Assembly (NCBI RefSeq): GCF_950295315.1 | Contig: NC_080164.1 | Coordinates: 111,682,447-111,746,446 of the forward strand | Reading direction: 5' to 3' | DNA: 64,000 bases | DNA from: Erinaceus europaeus | Taxonomy: Eukaryota; Chordata; Mammalia; Eulipotyphla; Erinaceidae | Shown here: in pieces, positions 20,397-31,662 of the stretch | How positions within the stretch are numbered: position 1 is the first letter of the stretch | How the letters are laid out: every line of letters begins with the position of its first letter | Translations under genes and position numbers: made by a program | Notes under the pieces: model-generated | Databases searched by the model: none | Told to the model about the DNA's origin: nothing | What the model saw: only the letters and a program-made list of their open reading frames with translations

Positions 20397-20521
20397 TTCC
20401 TTTCTTCCTCCCTCTCTCCCTCCCTCCCTCCCTCCTTCCCTCTTTTCCTTCCTTCCTTCCTTCCTTCCTTCCTTCCTTCCTCCCTCCCTCCCTCCTTCCC
20501 TTCGTTCCTTCATCTTTCTTT
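20397..20521. repeat. Pyrimidine microsatellite (TCCC/TTCC)n
   Basis: Mixed TCCC and TTCC units form a nearly pure pyrimidine strand. The open frames here are low-complexity artefacts. Confidence 0.9.
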
Positions 20522-20722
20522 CCACTATACTTTTATTTTTAATAGCGACAGAAATTGAGAGGAAAGTGGGTGTTAGAGACAGAAAGAGACAGAGAGACAC
20601 GTGCAGCACTGTTCCTCCACTTCTGAAGCTTCCTTCCTGCAGGTGTGGACCAGGGGCTTGAATCTGGGTCCTTGCACAAGGTAATATATGTTCCCTACTG
20701 GGTGCACCATTGTCCAGCCTCT
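20522..20722 (-). mobile_element. SINE-A copy
   Basis: CGACAGAAATTGAGAGGAAA, CTTCCTGCAGGTGTGGACCA, head GTGCACCATTGTCCAGCC. Confidence 0.88.
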
Positions 20723-21745
20723 TCCACTAGATTTTCTACGTGAATAAAAAAGGATGAGTGGAGAAAAATAACATTTCCTCTAAAGAATACCAACCTATGA
20801 GTTCCAAAGTCAATTATAAGCATTTGTTACATTTTTCTTTATGACATTTGTAGATAAAGACTGAAATAGATACTTATGGAAGTTAACTGACTTTCTTAAG
20901 GTTGAGAATAGGTTGAGAGAAATAGCAGCAGCTGGAAAGATCTGCATCATTTGGCGACCTGTTCACATACCCCATGTACAAGACTAACACACAAGAAGAA
21001 ACTCCACAATGAGATTCCTTTGGAGAAGGGCAAACTTCTTTGAGCACTGAACAAATGAAATACTTTTACAAGAATAGCAGGGATGGGAGGGAGAACATCT
21101 TAAATAACTTTAGAGGGATGCCCCACACAGCCACTAGATTTATATGCTTATTTTCAAAACTTCAAGTGCAAACCCTTGAATGATTTGTGTTTGTAGATAA
21201 AGGATTTATGTAATCACATCATAAATAAATATTTTGGGGTAACTTTAAAAATATTACTTAAAGCTGTACCTAGAGATAACTGAAATAGAAGATGCAAAAA
21301 GTGCTTCAGAAGCAATTTTAGGTAGAAGGAAACATTATTCAAGGCTCTGACTTGGCACCTAGTTAACATTTAAGTTGGAGATAGAAGAAGCCAAATGTGA
21401 AGGAATCACTCATTTTCCACTACACCGCCAGCTTCATCCACCTTGAGAACAGGTTTAAGAAGGAAAAGTTGACAAGTAAATCACGAACTATATTCAAGCT
21501 TCACAGTGCAATGTGTATTTGTTTACCTATATCTTTGCAGTAAAGAATTAAAATTAAGCCGGTTATGAGCTTCTGAATGCTGACAAGTATGAAATATGCA
21601 AGTAAGTCCTTGAGAGACTGAGTGTTATTCTCTCACTAATGGGGATAGACTCAACAATAGAATGAGGAAAAGAGGGTTCAGCCACACCATTTTTGAGCTT
21701 ATCACTTGCTATATGTTCCCAGAGGTTTGCTATAGAAACTCCACT
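20723..21745. other. About 1 kb of unique DNA
   Basis: No repeat family or coding signal recognised. It has no notable tandem structure. Confidence 0.45.
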
Positions 21746-21750
21746 TTAGG

Positions 21751-21960
21751 GGGCCGGGCAGTAGTACAGCGGGTTAAGTTCACATGATGCAAAGTGCACA
21801 TGGTGCAAAGCGCACATTGCAAGGACTGGTGTAAAGGATCTGGGTTCAAGCCCCCAGCTCCCCACCTGCAAGGGGGTCACTTCACAAGCGGTGAATCAGG
21901 TCTGCAGGTGTCTATCTTTCTCTCATCCTCTCTGTCTGAAAGAAAGAAAGAAACTTCATT
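21751..21960 (+). mobile_element. SINE-B copy with small head duplication
   Basis: GGGGGCCGGGCAGTAGTACA head. The words CACATGATGCAAAGTG and CACATGGTGCAAAGCG repeat in tandem at about 21781-21812. It ends in GAAAGAAAGAAAG with no CAACAA tail. Confidence 0.88.
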
Positions 21961-22130
21961 TTTCTTTTCTTCTAAAACAGTGTACTTACATGTACTCATT
22001 TCAGAAGGAACATTCATTTGCCTTTGGTATTCTGAGCACTGAACACTATCTGTGCATGTTCACTATGACTACTTGTCAAAAGACATACTGTCATTCAGGT
22101 CACAACACAATCTATATAAATACACAAGAG

Positions 22131-22248
22131 GGTTGGGGAGACAACATAATGATTATACAAAACGACTTTCCTGCCTGAGGCTCTGAGCTCCCAGGTTCAG
22201 TCCCCAGCACCACTATCAGCTGGAGCTGAGCAGTAAGGGAAAAGAATA
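22131..22248 (+). mobile_element. SINE-C copy
   Basis: GGTTGGGGAGACAACATAAT head, CCTGCCTGAGGCTCTGAG, CAGCTGGAGCTGAGCAGTAA end. Confidence 0.82.
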
Positions 22249-22561
22249 AAAGCCAAACTAGATAACTATACAACAGTAAGAACAATGATCACAAGCAATT
22301 AGATATCTTCATGGAGCATTAAATGTAAATATTATTTTAAAGATCTTAGTTTGTCATTAACAAGAATTAAATATTCAAAAATGGAAATCAGAGACATTGC
22401 TTTGATGATAACTTTTAAGGAAAACTTAACCCTGGAGAAATTGGCAAGCATAATAAATCTCTAATGATGAACACAAAGTTTTATTGTCTGGCAACATTTT
22501 AGGTATCATGAATTCGAACACACTGAAGATTAAAGAGCTAAAGAGCCATGGTCCAATCTAA
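22249..22561. other. Unique AT-rich DNA
   Basis: Nothing recognised. Confidence 0.4.
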
Positions 22562-22732
22562 AAGAGAAGAAGGAGGAGGAGAAGGAGGAGGAGGAGGAGG
22601 AGGAGGAAGAGGAGGAGGAGGAGGAGGAGGTGGAGGAGGAGGAGGAGGAGGAGGAGGAGGAGAAGGAGGAGAAGGAGGAGGAGGAAGAAGAAGAGGAAAA
22701 GGAAGAGGAAGAGGAAGAGGAGGAAGAGGAGA
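22562..22732. repeat. (GGA)n purine tract
   Basis: About 170 bases of almost pure purine with GGA, GAA and a single T near 22631. The poly-Gly open frame across it is an artefact. Confidence 0.95.
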
Positions 22733-22915
22733 ACTGCTCTTTAATTTGAATTGATTTACAATGAATCCTTAAGTTCCATGAGAAAGACTGAAGTCTAGCT
22801 ATTCACTAGATATTATGGCAAAATTTCACAATATATTTAAATGTTAAAATATTATGCTTTACACTTAAAATTAATTAAGTAATATATGACAACATAACAG
22901 GAAAACAAAACTATA

Positions 22916-23127
22916 TAGGGGCTGAGTGTTAGCACACCTGATTGAACACATGTTTCAGTGCACAAGGACACAGGTTCAAGTCCTAAGTCACCACTTGTGA
23001 GGGGGTAGGGATTTGGGGAGTGATGAAGCAGGTCTGCAGGTGTCTATCCTCTCTATCTCCCCTGCCCCCTCAAAATTTTCTATATCTAACAAATAAATCA
23101 ATATAAATTATTATTTTAAAAACTATA
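22916..23127 (+). mobile_element. SINE-A copy
   Basis: GGGGCTGAGTGTTAGCACAC head, decayed core (CACCACTTGTGAGGGGG), GTGATGAAGCAGGTCTGCAG. Confidence 0.85.
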
Positions 23128-23427
23128 TATGTAGTCTGTTCACCTAAGATATACATTCTAGGTAAAAAGGTAAAAATAACTTCTGTTGTACAGTCATGAG
23201 CAGTGTGACTTCACAACCACTAAATTAGCGAAGAGAAAGACTACTGAGGTATATAACAGTTTCTAAATATTCTGTATAGTCAGGGTCATGCCAGCCAAAC
23301 TTTTCATCAACATTTAGCAAATAAAATCACAAAAACTGATATCTAAAGTAGCAAAGGTATGTAATAGAGATATTGAAGAAATAATAGTTTTCAATCCATC
23401 ATCTGAAAGTGTATATATGTACAGACA
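23128..23427. other. Unique DNA
   Basis: Nothing recognised. Confidence 0.4.
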
Positions 23428-23430
23428 CAC

Positions 23431-23497
<67 letters not shown>
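23428..23497. repeat. (CA)n microsatellite
   Basis: About 33 CA units with one early interruption. Confidence 0.97.
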
Positions 23498-23498
<1 letters not shown>

Positions 23499-23647
23499 TT
23501 AATCAATGTTAGCCATTCCCAAATTGAAGCAGTCTAGTTAAACACCTTCATCCATTATCTCCTAATAAGAGATGGAAAAAAGTTGCTTATTTGCTATCAA
23601 TCCACTGCATATAGTTTTCTGATACTATCTGCTCAGAAAGATCCAAA

Positions 23648-23790
23648 CTATAGGACTCTGGAGACAGCTCACCCTAGAGAGCAAACTTTATCTTGCTAGA
23701 GAACCTGGGCTTAAGACCCTGGTCACTACCTGGGAGCATAAAATTGTTTATACTTTACAGAATGACTTTTTAAATATGTATTTAACATAA
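23648..23790 (+). mobile_element. Degraded SINE-F copy
   Basis: GGAGACAGCTCACCCTAGAG, ACCTGGGCTTAAGACCCTGG and TACCTGGGAGCAT resemble the family head and core. Confidence 0.45.
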
Positions 23791-23939
23791 ATTAGAGAAT
23801 TTTAGGATTCTGGCTGTTACATAAGAGCTCAATAAATGCCACTGTACATATTATTATTGCCACCCTTATTGAAAGTTATTGCTGATGCCCTTAACAGAAA
23901 AGAATGCAAACAACAGTAAATTTCTTGCATGGTGCATTC

Positions 23940-25290
23940 GGCTTCCTGGGCCGGTGGGGGGTGGGGGTGGGGGTGAGTGGGTGGGATGGGACACAGGCTT
24001 TTGGCGGTGGGAATTGTGTTTATGTACACTCCTAGTAAAGTGTAGTCATATAAATCACTAGTTAATTAATATGAGAGGGGGAAAATTAATTGTATGTCTC
24101 GAAGTTTGTAGAACACAGACTGAGTCTTTTTAATATATAGGCTGTGTATTTGATATGCAGACTCTCTCAAAAGCCTAGACCAAGTAGATCAGAAGCAACC
24201 AGTGGCACAGCTATATAAGATACTGGGTACTATACAGCAAACCCTAACAAAAGGACTTTTCAAAGTTAACCCAATTACCAAATAATGTACCAAATAATGA
24301 TAATAATTACCAAATAATGATAACAATAACCAAATAACAATTACCAAATAATGAAATAATTACCAAATAATAACAATAACTATCGATTGTCTTTTTGAAC
24401 CCTAAGATAGCAGAAACCTCACATCTCCACTATAGAGCCTATATTTCCCCCAGTCCTGGAACCTTAGGATAGGGCCCACTTTCCCGCATGTCTCTTCCAA
24501 TCCATATCAAATAATGTTGCATCTGCCGATCGCAACCTAATCAACACAACAATTGCCACCTCAACACGCTTCAGCTCAGACTGTGTCCAGACACTTCACG
24601 TGTGGAATGACAACCCTTCAGCTTCATTACTCGGGTGAGACCTTTCCTTTCATAGTATTCTCTAATTCCATCCCAGGTGGATCACTTTTTAACAAAGTCC
24701 CATAACCTAGATATAGACCAGGTTCTGTGAGAGAGAGCATATGTTCACACGTATCCATAAACTACTGAAAAATATATACCTGAAAGCAAAAGTACACTAG
24801 AGTTTGTAGTTAGTACCCCCCCCCCCCAACACTTCCTCTCCACTATTCCAAGCTTTGGGTCCATGATTGTTCAACAATTTGTTTGGCTTTGAATGTTAAC
24901 TCTCTTTTCAGCCACCAGTTTCCAGATGCCAGCATGATGCTGACCAGACTTCCTTGGATAGAGGACCCCACCAATGTGTCCTGAGACCCAGAGACCCACC
25001 CTACTAGGGAAAGAGAGAGGCAGACTGGGAGTATGGACCGACCAGTCAACTTCCATGTTTAGCGGGGAAGCAATTACAGAAGCCAGACCTTCCATCTTCT
25101 GAAACCCAGAAGGACCCTGGGTCCATGCTCCCAGAGGGATAGAGAGTGGGAAAGCTATCAGGGGAGGGGAGGGGATATGGAGATTGGGTGGTGGGAATTG
25201 TGTGGAGTTGTACCCCTTCTACCCTATGGTTTTGTTTATTTATCCTTTCTTAAATAAAACATAAATTAAAAAAATATATAATAAAAAAAG
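23940..25290 (+). mobile_element. 5'-truncated L1, 3' UTR only (L1 copy 3)
   Basis: It starts near GGCTTCCTGGGCCGGTGGGG, at the same point of the UTR as 40114 in the full-length copy, and ends in an A/T tail near 25290. No coding part is present. Compared with the other two copies it carries an extra tandem expansion of an ACCAAATAAT-like unit at about 24275-24375, and a C-run at 24815-24826. Overall it is slightly more diverged than the copies at 3163 and 34263. The TSD is uncertain: AATGCAAA occurs on both sides. Confidence 0.93.
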
Positions 25291-25564
25291 AAAAATGCAA
25301 AGTTTTATTTTACTCAGAAAGTTGGGAAACCTTTTTGATAAATCTGCAAAATAACTCAAAAGATATGATATATTTTCATAATATTTGCATATAAATAGCC
25401 ATATATACATATGTATACATAATATTTCCTTATCCAGGTATTTACTTATATGTCTATATATTTACAAATATTAAAACTTCTCAACATATTAATGACTTCA
25501 TAATCTCTATGTAAAATTGAGACCATCTAGAATTTACTAAATGAGAGGAGAGAGAGATGGCTAG
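25291..25564. other. AT-rich unique DNA
   Basis: Nothing recognised. Confidence 0.4.
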
Positions 25565-25660
25565 ATTTTTTTTTGCAAGTTCATATATCTCAGTTCTCTG
25601 TACTCCACATGTAAGTGAAACCATCCAGTTAGCAGAACATTGCTTATTTCTTATTTTCAT
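25565..25660 (-). mobile_element. Short old L1 fragment
   Basis: CAAGTTCATATATCTCAGTT and CACATGTAAGTGAAACCATC parallel the antisense L1 words at 2550-2600 and 48725-48770. Confidence 0.5.
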
Positions 25661-26150
25661 TTCCTTCTCAGACCAAATAAAACATGCACCTATTTAAAAA
25701 GGGAGTAAAAATTTAATAATCCCCAAATTACACTTTGATTTTTTTTAAAAAAAGGTTAGTTTTAGAAAAGACCTCTTGAAAAGCTGGTTAGAGATTAAGC
25801 TCTTTACCTGAAAACATCTCTGCTAAGGTTATCTCTAGGAACCTGTTTCTAAAATACACGCAGCTGTGTCATTCACAACAACCTGCCTCACAGAACTCTC
25901 CTTCACCCTCCAGCCCTATGCTTAGCTATTTGGTTAAGATAGCCTCTGATGTCATGTGGGTTACTTACTCTATTTTCTTGATTATCTCCTATGTATGTAT
26001 ACAAATGTTCTCTATGTTATTAATAACTATAGAACTCTACTTTGTATTCATTTGTCTTATGTTTGAATATTTGTTCAGCCTCTGAGGAATCCAGAGGGGT
26101 CTGGGGTGAATTCACTTTCGAAGCACCCTGACAATATATATATTTTTCAA
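25661..26150. other. Unique DNA
   Basis: No gene or repeat recognised. Confidence 0.4.
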
Positions 26151-26154
26151 AGAT

Positions 26155-26310
26155 TTATTTATTAAATCTTTTTATTTGTTTATTATTGGATAGAGGCAGA
26201 GAGAAATTGAGAGGTGGAAAGAATACATCCTTCATCCATGTGGTACTGGGGATGGAATCCATTCAAGGACAACTTGCTGCTGAGTCACTACCCCCAACTC
26301 CAACACCACC
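26155..26310 (-). mobile_element. Degraded SINE copy
   Basis: TTATTATTGGATAGAGGCAG and AGAGAAATTGAGAGGTGG are antisense SINE tail words. The right half (GTGGTACTGGGGATGGAATC) is SINE-D-like. Confidence 0.6.
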
Positions 26311-26447
26311 CTTTTTGACAGTTCTTTACCCCTCTCTCCTTCCTTTCCTTGCATTTGTATATTTGTACATCCGTCTATTTTACCTGCCCTTCCTTCCCAT
26401 CCTCTTCCTTCCTTTTCATAGTAAGGAAGGCTTAGAAGTCAGAGTGT

Positions 26448-26730
26448 GAGGGAGTTGGGCGGTAGCGCAGCAGGTTAAGCGCAGGTGGCGCAATGTGCCA
26501 AGGACCTGCATAAGGATCCCAGTTCGAGCCCCCAGCTCCCCACCTGCAGGGGAGTCACTTGACAGGCGGTGAAGCAGGTCTGCAGGTGTCTATCTTTCTC
26601 TCCCCCTCTGTGTCTTCCCCTCCTCTCTCCATTTCTCTCTGTCCTACCCAACAACAACGACACAACAACAATAAAAACTTCAACAATAAAACAAGGGCAA
26701 CAAAAGGGAATAAATAATATTTTTTAAAAA
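26448..26730 (+). mobile_element. Well-preserved SINE-B copy
   Basis: GGGAGTTGGGCGGTAGCGCA head with intact CpGs, CACCTGCAGGGGAGTCACTT core, GGGCAACAAAAGGGAATAAA tail. TSD AAGTCAGAGTGT (26436-26447) and AAGTCAAAGTGT (26731-26742), one mismatch. Confidence 0.95.
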
Positions 26731-26981
26731 AAGTCAAAGTGTAAGCAGAATCACTTCCTGAGAAAAATTTATTATCAAAACTATATTAATTTGTCATAGT
26801 ATTTATATAGATTGACTACCAGGAAAATAATTCTAAATTCTACAGCAGTGCCAGATTACCCTTTCTTGCCATAAAGAACGATTTACATGCATAATTGGCT
26901 TCACAGATAATATTTGAAGCTGAAAAATCCTATCACTATATAAATAACTTATTTATTTTTCTTGTGAAAATACACATTCTT

Positions 26982-27182
26982 AAAAAACATTTATTATCTT
27001 TATATGATAGAGACAGGCAGAAATCAAGAGAAAGGGGGATATAGACAGCAAGAGACATTTTCAGTCCTGTGTTACCACTCACAAAGCTTTGCACATTCAG
27101 GTGGGGACAAGGGGCTTGAACCTGGGTCCTTGTGCATTGTAACATGTGTGCTCAACCAGGTATGCCACCATCCAGCCCCCCC
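26982..27182 (-). mobile_element. SINE-A copy
   Basis: Antisense body with head GCCACCATCCAGCCCC. TSD AAATACACATTCTT flanks it at about 26968-26981 and 27185-27198. Confidence 0.92.
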
Positions 27183-27198
27183 AAATACACATTCTTTA

Positions 27199-27524
27199 AC
27201 ATCCTTAAAAGAAATACACTCTGCATAAAAGCATAAATTAAAAACGCCCTGCCTGTATGTATGATTGAGGAAAAAGAGTGAAAATTGCCTCTGGTCTCAA
27301 GCTAATAGTTACAGAGTTAAAGTCCTGTTAGACCAGACCACTCTAATCATGGCCCAGAATGTCACATCTCTATCCCTTTATGCCTCAAACAATTTCCCTA
27401 GTGAAACTATGCTATGAATCATGGCATGCTACCACACAAAAATGGGTAAAGTTCTCATGCAATGTTTATTCTCCACCAAACCCATGCCAACTGTTGCACT
27501 AAGTTTTAAAATTTCAAAATGATT
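27199..27524. other. Unique DNA
   Basis: Nothing recognised. Confidence 0.4.
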
Positions 27525-27525
27525 T

Positions 27526-27710
27526 TAAGGGCCAGGAGGTACCTCACATACTTTTCTAAGCAAGGGGACTCAGCTCAGACCTTCTAACATATATATTGAT
27601 ACAATCACCATGTACAATCATCATGGCAGAGTAGTGCTTTGATGTCTCTCCTTCTATCTCTTTCTTTTTGTCTCTAAATTTTGAGCTAACAAAGCAAAAT
27701 TTAAAAAAAA
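27526..27710 (+). mobile_element. Degraded SINE-F copy
   Basis: AAGGGCCAGGAGGTACCTCA head, GTAGTGCTTTGATGTCTCTC core, CT-rich end and A-run. Confidence 0.5.
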
Positions 27711-28214
27711 AGTCTGCTTAGAACAATAGAATCTTGCAGGTATCCCTCCCCACTGAGCTAAGAAAACAAACAAATTATGGTTAAATGAACATACTGAAGG
27801 GTATAAGCTGAAGGGTTTCAAAGTCAAACAAAACTGAAATATTGCAAAATTAACATTGTTATTATTTTCCAGACACTAGCTTATAAAATAGTACTACACA
27901 CTGGTAGTTGCAGCAATAGCTTTCCTGAATAATAAAAGAAAAAACAAACAAAAAAAAAAACCAGAAATTGTCAATCAGCATTAGCTCATTCAAGCACAAC
28001 ACCATTAACCATCTACTACATGTGCTGAGATCAGTCCATAAGGTGCTATACTGTAGAAATAGCTCTGGTGAAAACTGGGAAAGAGAGAGGGGACATAATC
28101 AAATTCATTTCAGCATCTATTAAAGGATTATTTTGCATAGGTTGCACAATTTAACTTGAGAAGTAGCAATGTGAGTGTCCTTAACGTAAAAATGATAATC
28201 TCTCTTTTTTCTAC
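27711..28214. other. Unique AT-rich DNA
   Basis: An A-run stands at 27950-27960. No gene recognised. Confidence 0.4.
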
Positions 28215-28790
28215 AAAGGCTAGTGATGAAGAAAAATTACCAGAGGAGTCTGAATTCCAACTCCATCAGGTCCTGGAGAAAGAATAGGAAACAAGGAGGG
28301 ACATTTGGATGTAGTAATAGGTGTATGTCTGACTTGGAATGGAATAGAAGATGAGACCATAGAAAAAAAAAGGCAAATATATATATATGAATCTTTGTAG
28401 AAATACTAGTTCACCCTGTCTGCAACTTTGGGAGAACTGCTGTATCTTCCAGTGGAGGGAATGGGGATACAGAACTCTGATGGTGGGATTGGCGAGAAAT
28501 TGTATCTTGTTTTCTTGTAATTTTTATTTTTTTAATTATCTTTATTTATTTATTGGATAGAGACAGCCAGAAATCAAGAGGAAATGGGGAGATAGAAAAA
28601 GAGTGAGACAGAGAGACACCTGCAGCTCTGCTTCACCACTTGTGAAGCTTCCCCCCTGAAGATGGGGACCAGGGGCTCAAACCTGAGTCTTTGTGCACTG
28701 TAACATGTGCGCTCAACCAGATATGACACCACCCAGCCCCAATAATTTTGTAAATCAATATTCAATCACTAATAAGTTAAATTTAAAAAG
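28215..28790 (+). mobile_element. Older L1 3' UTR split by a SINE-A
   Basis: 28215-28529 holds the UTR (CTCCATCAGGTCCTGGAGAA, GGGGATACAGAACTCTGATG, GGCGAGAAATTGTATCTTG). Its reverse complement matches 50400-50710. The last 45 bases resume at 28743 (ATTCAATCACTAATAAG) after the SINE. Confidence 0.8.
28530..28742 (-). mobile_element. SINE-A inside the L1 3' UTR
   Basis: TTATCTTTATTTATTTATTG tail, GGACCAGGGGCTCAAACCTG, head GACACCACCCAGCCCC. It is younger than the L1 it interrupts. Confidence 0.93.
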
Positions 28791-29039
28791 GCTAATGGTT
28801 AGCACATTTCCTATGTTACATCAGTTTCTGAAAACCTGAATACCTGAGCAAAAAAATATGCTACTGTTCTATGTCCTAGATGAAGACTCTCAAGGCATAA
28901 TGCAGATCAATACTAAACCACCCAACTGAACAAATGCTGAAGTTTTTCTAACTCCTAAGCACCCTTTCTACTCCTTTTATATGAAGTACTCCCAAATAGG
29001 TGTCTCTTACCACCCCAAGATCTTGAGTTAATAAATGAA

Positions 29040-29235
29040 CATCTAGGAGGTTAAGTGGTGGTGTACTGGTAGAGTGCACATGTTAAAATGCAGTTCAAGT
29101 CCCCAGTCCCCAGTTCCAGGTGGAACACTTCACAAATGGTGAAGCAGGGCTGCAACTGTCTCACTTTCTCTTCCTTTCCTACCTCCCCCCCTTCCTTTCA
29201 ACTTTTCTGAGTCTCTATAAAAAAGATTCATACAT
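29040..29235 (+). mobile_element. SINE-A copy
   Basis: GGAGGTTAAGTGGTGGTGTA head, CCCCAGTTCCAGGTGGAACA core (decayed), AAATGGTGAAGCAGGGCTGC. Confidence 0.82.
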
Positions 29236-29585
29236 AAAATTTAAAACGTTTGTAAAAGTGGATAAACAAATGAACATCTAATTGACAATGCAGATATGTT
29301 ACCAGTTAATAAGTATAGCATATACCAAGGAACATGTTCAAATAATTTTATGGATAGAAAAATGTAGGAAATATAATATACAGTAAAAAATCATTGAAGA
29401 AATCTATGACCAATGTTTGTGATATTAGAAAATAGTCAGGATAAATTTTTATATTTAAATTTTTCCCCTGACTTTATCTCTGATCTTAATTCTTGCTAAA
29501 GTGACATCAAAAACCAAAGTATTTATTATTAGTAGCTATATACTCATTCCAGAATCTAGATTTAGCCCACCCCCCCAAAAAAATT
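29236..29585. other. Unique AT-rich DNA
   Basis: Nothing recognised. Confidence 0.4.
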
Positions 29586-29757
29586 AATGTTACTAGAGAA
29601 ATGGCTCAACTGGTAGTGTTGGGCTCTCATGCCTGAGGTTCCTGGTTCAATCCCCAGCACTGCATGTACCAGAGTGAGCTCTGGCTCCTTCTCTTCTTTC
29701 TTTCTCATGCAAAACCCTCTCTTATATGCAATCAATAAAATAATCTTACAAAAAAAT
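29586..29757 (+). mobile_element. SINE-D copy
   Basis: AGAGAAATGGCTCAACTGG head, CTCTCATGCCTGAGGTTCCT, CATGTACCAGAGTGAGCTCT, then TC-rich and A-rich ends. Confidence 0.85.
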
Positions 29758-30050
29758 AGACTACATTGGTTGAACAGACGGTTGTGGGTCTTCACATCCG
29801 CCTTTGTCCTGTGTCTGCATCAAGTTTTCACAGGGGAGCAAAGGTCAAATGATGTGCAATCTTCAGAGGGTAAAGGTGTAGGCAGTAGCCCCAACCAAAA
29901 TAGTACAACCAAGGCTTTTAAATTAAAAGGATTCTGCATGCTCTCCTTTAAACCAACTTAAAGTGGTCTTTATCCTAGTGCACAGCCATGTGGAAGAGGA
30001 AGGACCACCAGGGATAGCCTTAGAGTTCAGGAGATCTAAGAGGACTTGGG
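29758..30050. other. Unique DNA left of the telomere-like array
   Basis: No gene recognised. It ends in GGACTTGGG directly before the array. Confidence 0.4.
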
Positions 30051-30128
30051 TTAGGGTTAGGGTTAGGGTTAGGGTTAGGGTTAGGGTTAGGGTTAGGGTT
30101 AGGGTTAGGGTTAGGGTTAGGGTTAGGG
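30051..30128 (+). repeat. Interstitial telomeric repeat, (TTAGGG)13
   Basis: Thirteen exact TTAGGG units, 78 bases, without one mismatch. The left edge is TTGGG and the right edge AGTGTCCC. TTAGGG is the vertebrate telomere repeat. The flanks are ordinary single-copy DNA, so this is internal and not a chromosome end. The Val-Arg open frame on + and the Pro-Asn frame on - are artefacts. Confidence 0.98.
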
Positions 30129-30849
30129 AGTGTCCCAGCCTGAAGAACTGTTTGGTGAACTTTTAAAACCATCTCACTGTAGTTCCGTGACAGTGAATAG
30201 TATATGCTTTTCTGAAAACAGTAGTGAAAGTGATGTCCTATGTGTCCTGAGGATATTGTGAGTGGTGGCAAGGCAACAACTGCTTGAGAGACCCCTTCTT
30301 AGACTTTAATTAAAGCAGCCACTTTCTATGACTCTACTCCCCTAATTCTGGAAGGAGATTCATTTTTGTAGTTTGCTCCCTTGACTTTGACTTCAAGATA
30401 TGATCAAATGGGCTTATTTGAGATTCCATAACATTCCTTTCAAAATCTGTATTTATTTTTGTACTCAAACATCTATCTACACCTGTTTACATTATTGACC
30501 TAATGTGAATTCTCTTCTGATGATGTCACCTAGCATTTATCTGTTCTTCAGGATCCTAATGAAAATCAACATTGGTGTGCAAGCAACTGTTTTTGTGTGT
30601 CTGGGATATTCTCTAGCTCATTTTGTATCACCTATCATCACAATCCTTCAGGATGAGCAGTGTGTGGTTAGGATAGGTCAGTAGCTCAATATTTGCTTGT
30701 TGAATTTCAGAATAATGAACTTTAGATGCTCCTATTGACATTCATACTGTGAGTAAAAAGCCAACACACACACACACACACCACACTAGTTGGATACCAT
30801 AACCCATACTCCCACTGTTTCTTACCCCTTTCCTTGGATTTCATGAACA
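30129..30849. other. Unique DNA right of the telomere-like array
   Basis: A short (CA)n stands at 30763-30781. No gene recognised. Confidence 0.45.
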
Positions 30850-30991
30850 AATATATTTATTTTTTTACTTTATTTATTTGTTATTGGATAGAGACAGAAA
30901 ATGAAAGGGTAGGGGAGATAGAGAGGGGGGAGAGAGAAAGAGAGAGAGGGAAAGGGGGAGGAGGGGGAGGGGGAGAGGGGAGGAAAAGGGA

Positions 30992-31024
<33 letters not shown>

Positions 31025-31166
31025 AGGGAGAGAGAGAGAGAGAGACCTATAGCCCTCCTACACCACTCACAAAGGTTTCCCCCTGAAGGTGGGGACTAGG
31101 GGCTTGAATCTGAATCCTTGCACACTGTATGTGTACTCAACCAGATGTAGTACTGCCTGGCCCTGC
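30850..31166 (-). mobile_element. SINE-A expanded by a GA/GGGGA tract
   Basis: Tail and 'TTATTGGATAGAGACAG' at 30860-30898, core CCCCTGAAGGTGGGGACTAG, head ACTGCCTGGCCC. The polypyrimidine part of the SINE (antisense purines) has grown to about 150 bases of GA, GGA and GGGGA units at 30908-31045. Confidence 0.85.
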
Positions 31167-31418
31167 AAATATATTTCTATAAACCAATGTGCATCAGTCT
31201 TACTTCTTAAGCAGACCCCAACATCATATAAATTGGTGAACCATTGGTGAAATGTGAAGTATGACACAGAAATTAAAAACACTATGTATCATTCGTGGAA
31301 CTATCTAATATGTGTTTACGTGTGTGTGCATAAATGTGTATATATACTGTGTCTCTGTGTTTTCTTTTAACTCTTTTAGTTGAATGTGTTCATTTTTAAT
31401 TTTTTTTCATTTTATTAT
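31167..31418. other. Unique DNA
   Basis: Nothing recognised. Confidence 0.4.
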
Positions 31419-31431
31419 ATAAAGACTTTAA

Positions 31432-31649
31432 GGAGGGGCCTGGTGGTGACACACCTGGTTAAGCACGCACATTACCGTGTGCATGTATCCAGGTTCAATG
31501 CCCTGGTCCCAACCTGCAGGGGGAAAGCTTCACAAGCAATGAAGCAGAGCTGCAGGTGTCACTCTGTCTCTTTCCCTCTCTATCTCCCACTCCACTTCCA
31601 ATTTATCTCTCTGTCTATCCAATAATAAATAATAAAATAAATTTTAAAA
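31432..31649 (+). mobile_element. SINE-A copy with perfect TSD
   Basis: AGGGGCCTGGTGGTGACACA head, CAACCTGCAGGGGGAAAGCT core. TSD ATAAAGACTTTAA at 31419-31431 and 31650-31662. Confidence 0.95.
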
Positions 31650-31662
31650 ATAAAGACTTTAA

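Noticed and set aside
22548..22754. Gly/Arg-rich open frame
   Set aside because: It is the translation of a (GGA)n microsatellite.
30051..30128. CRISPR-like or coding tandem repeat
   Set aside because: Units are 6 bases with no spacers, and the match to the vertebrate telomere word is exact. The long open frames are a by-product of a 6-base repeat without stops.
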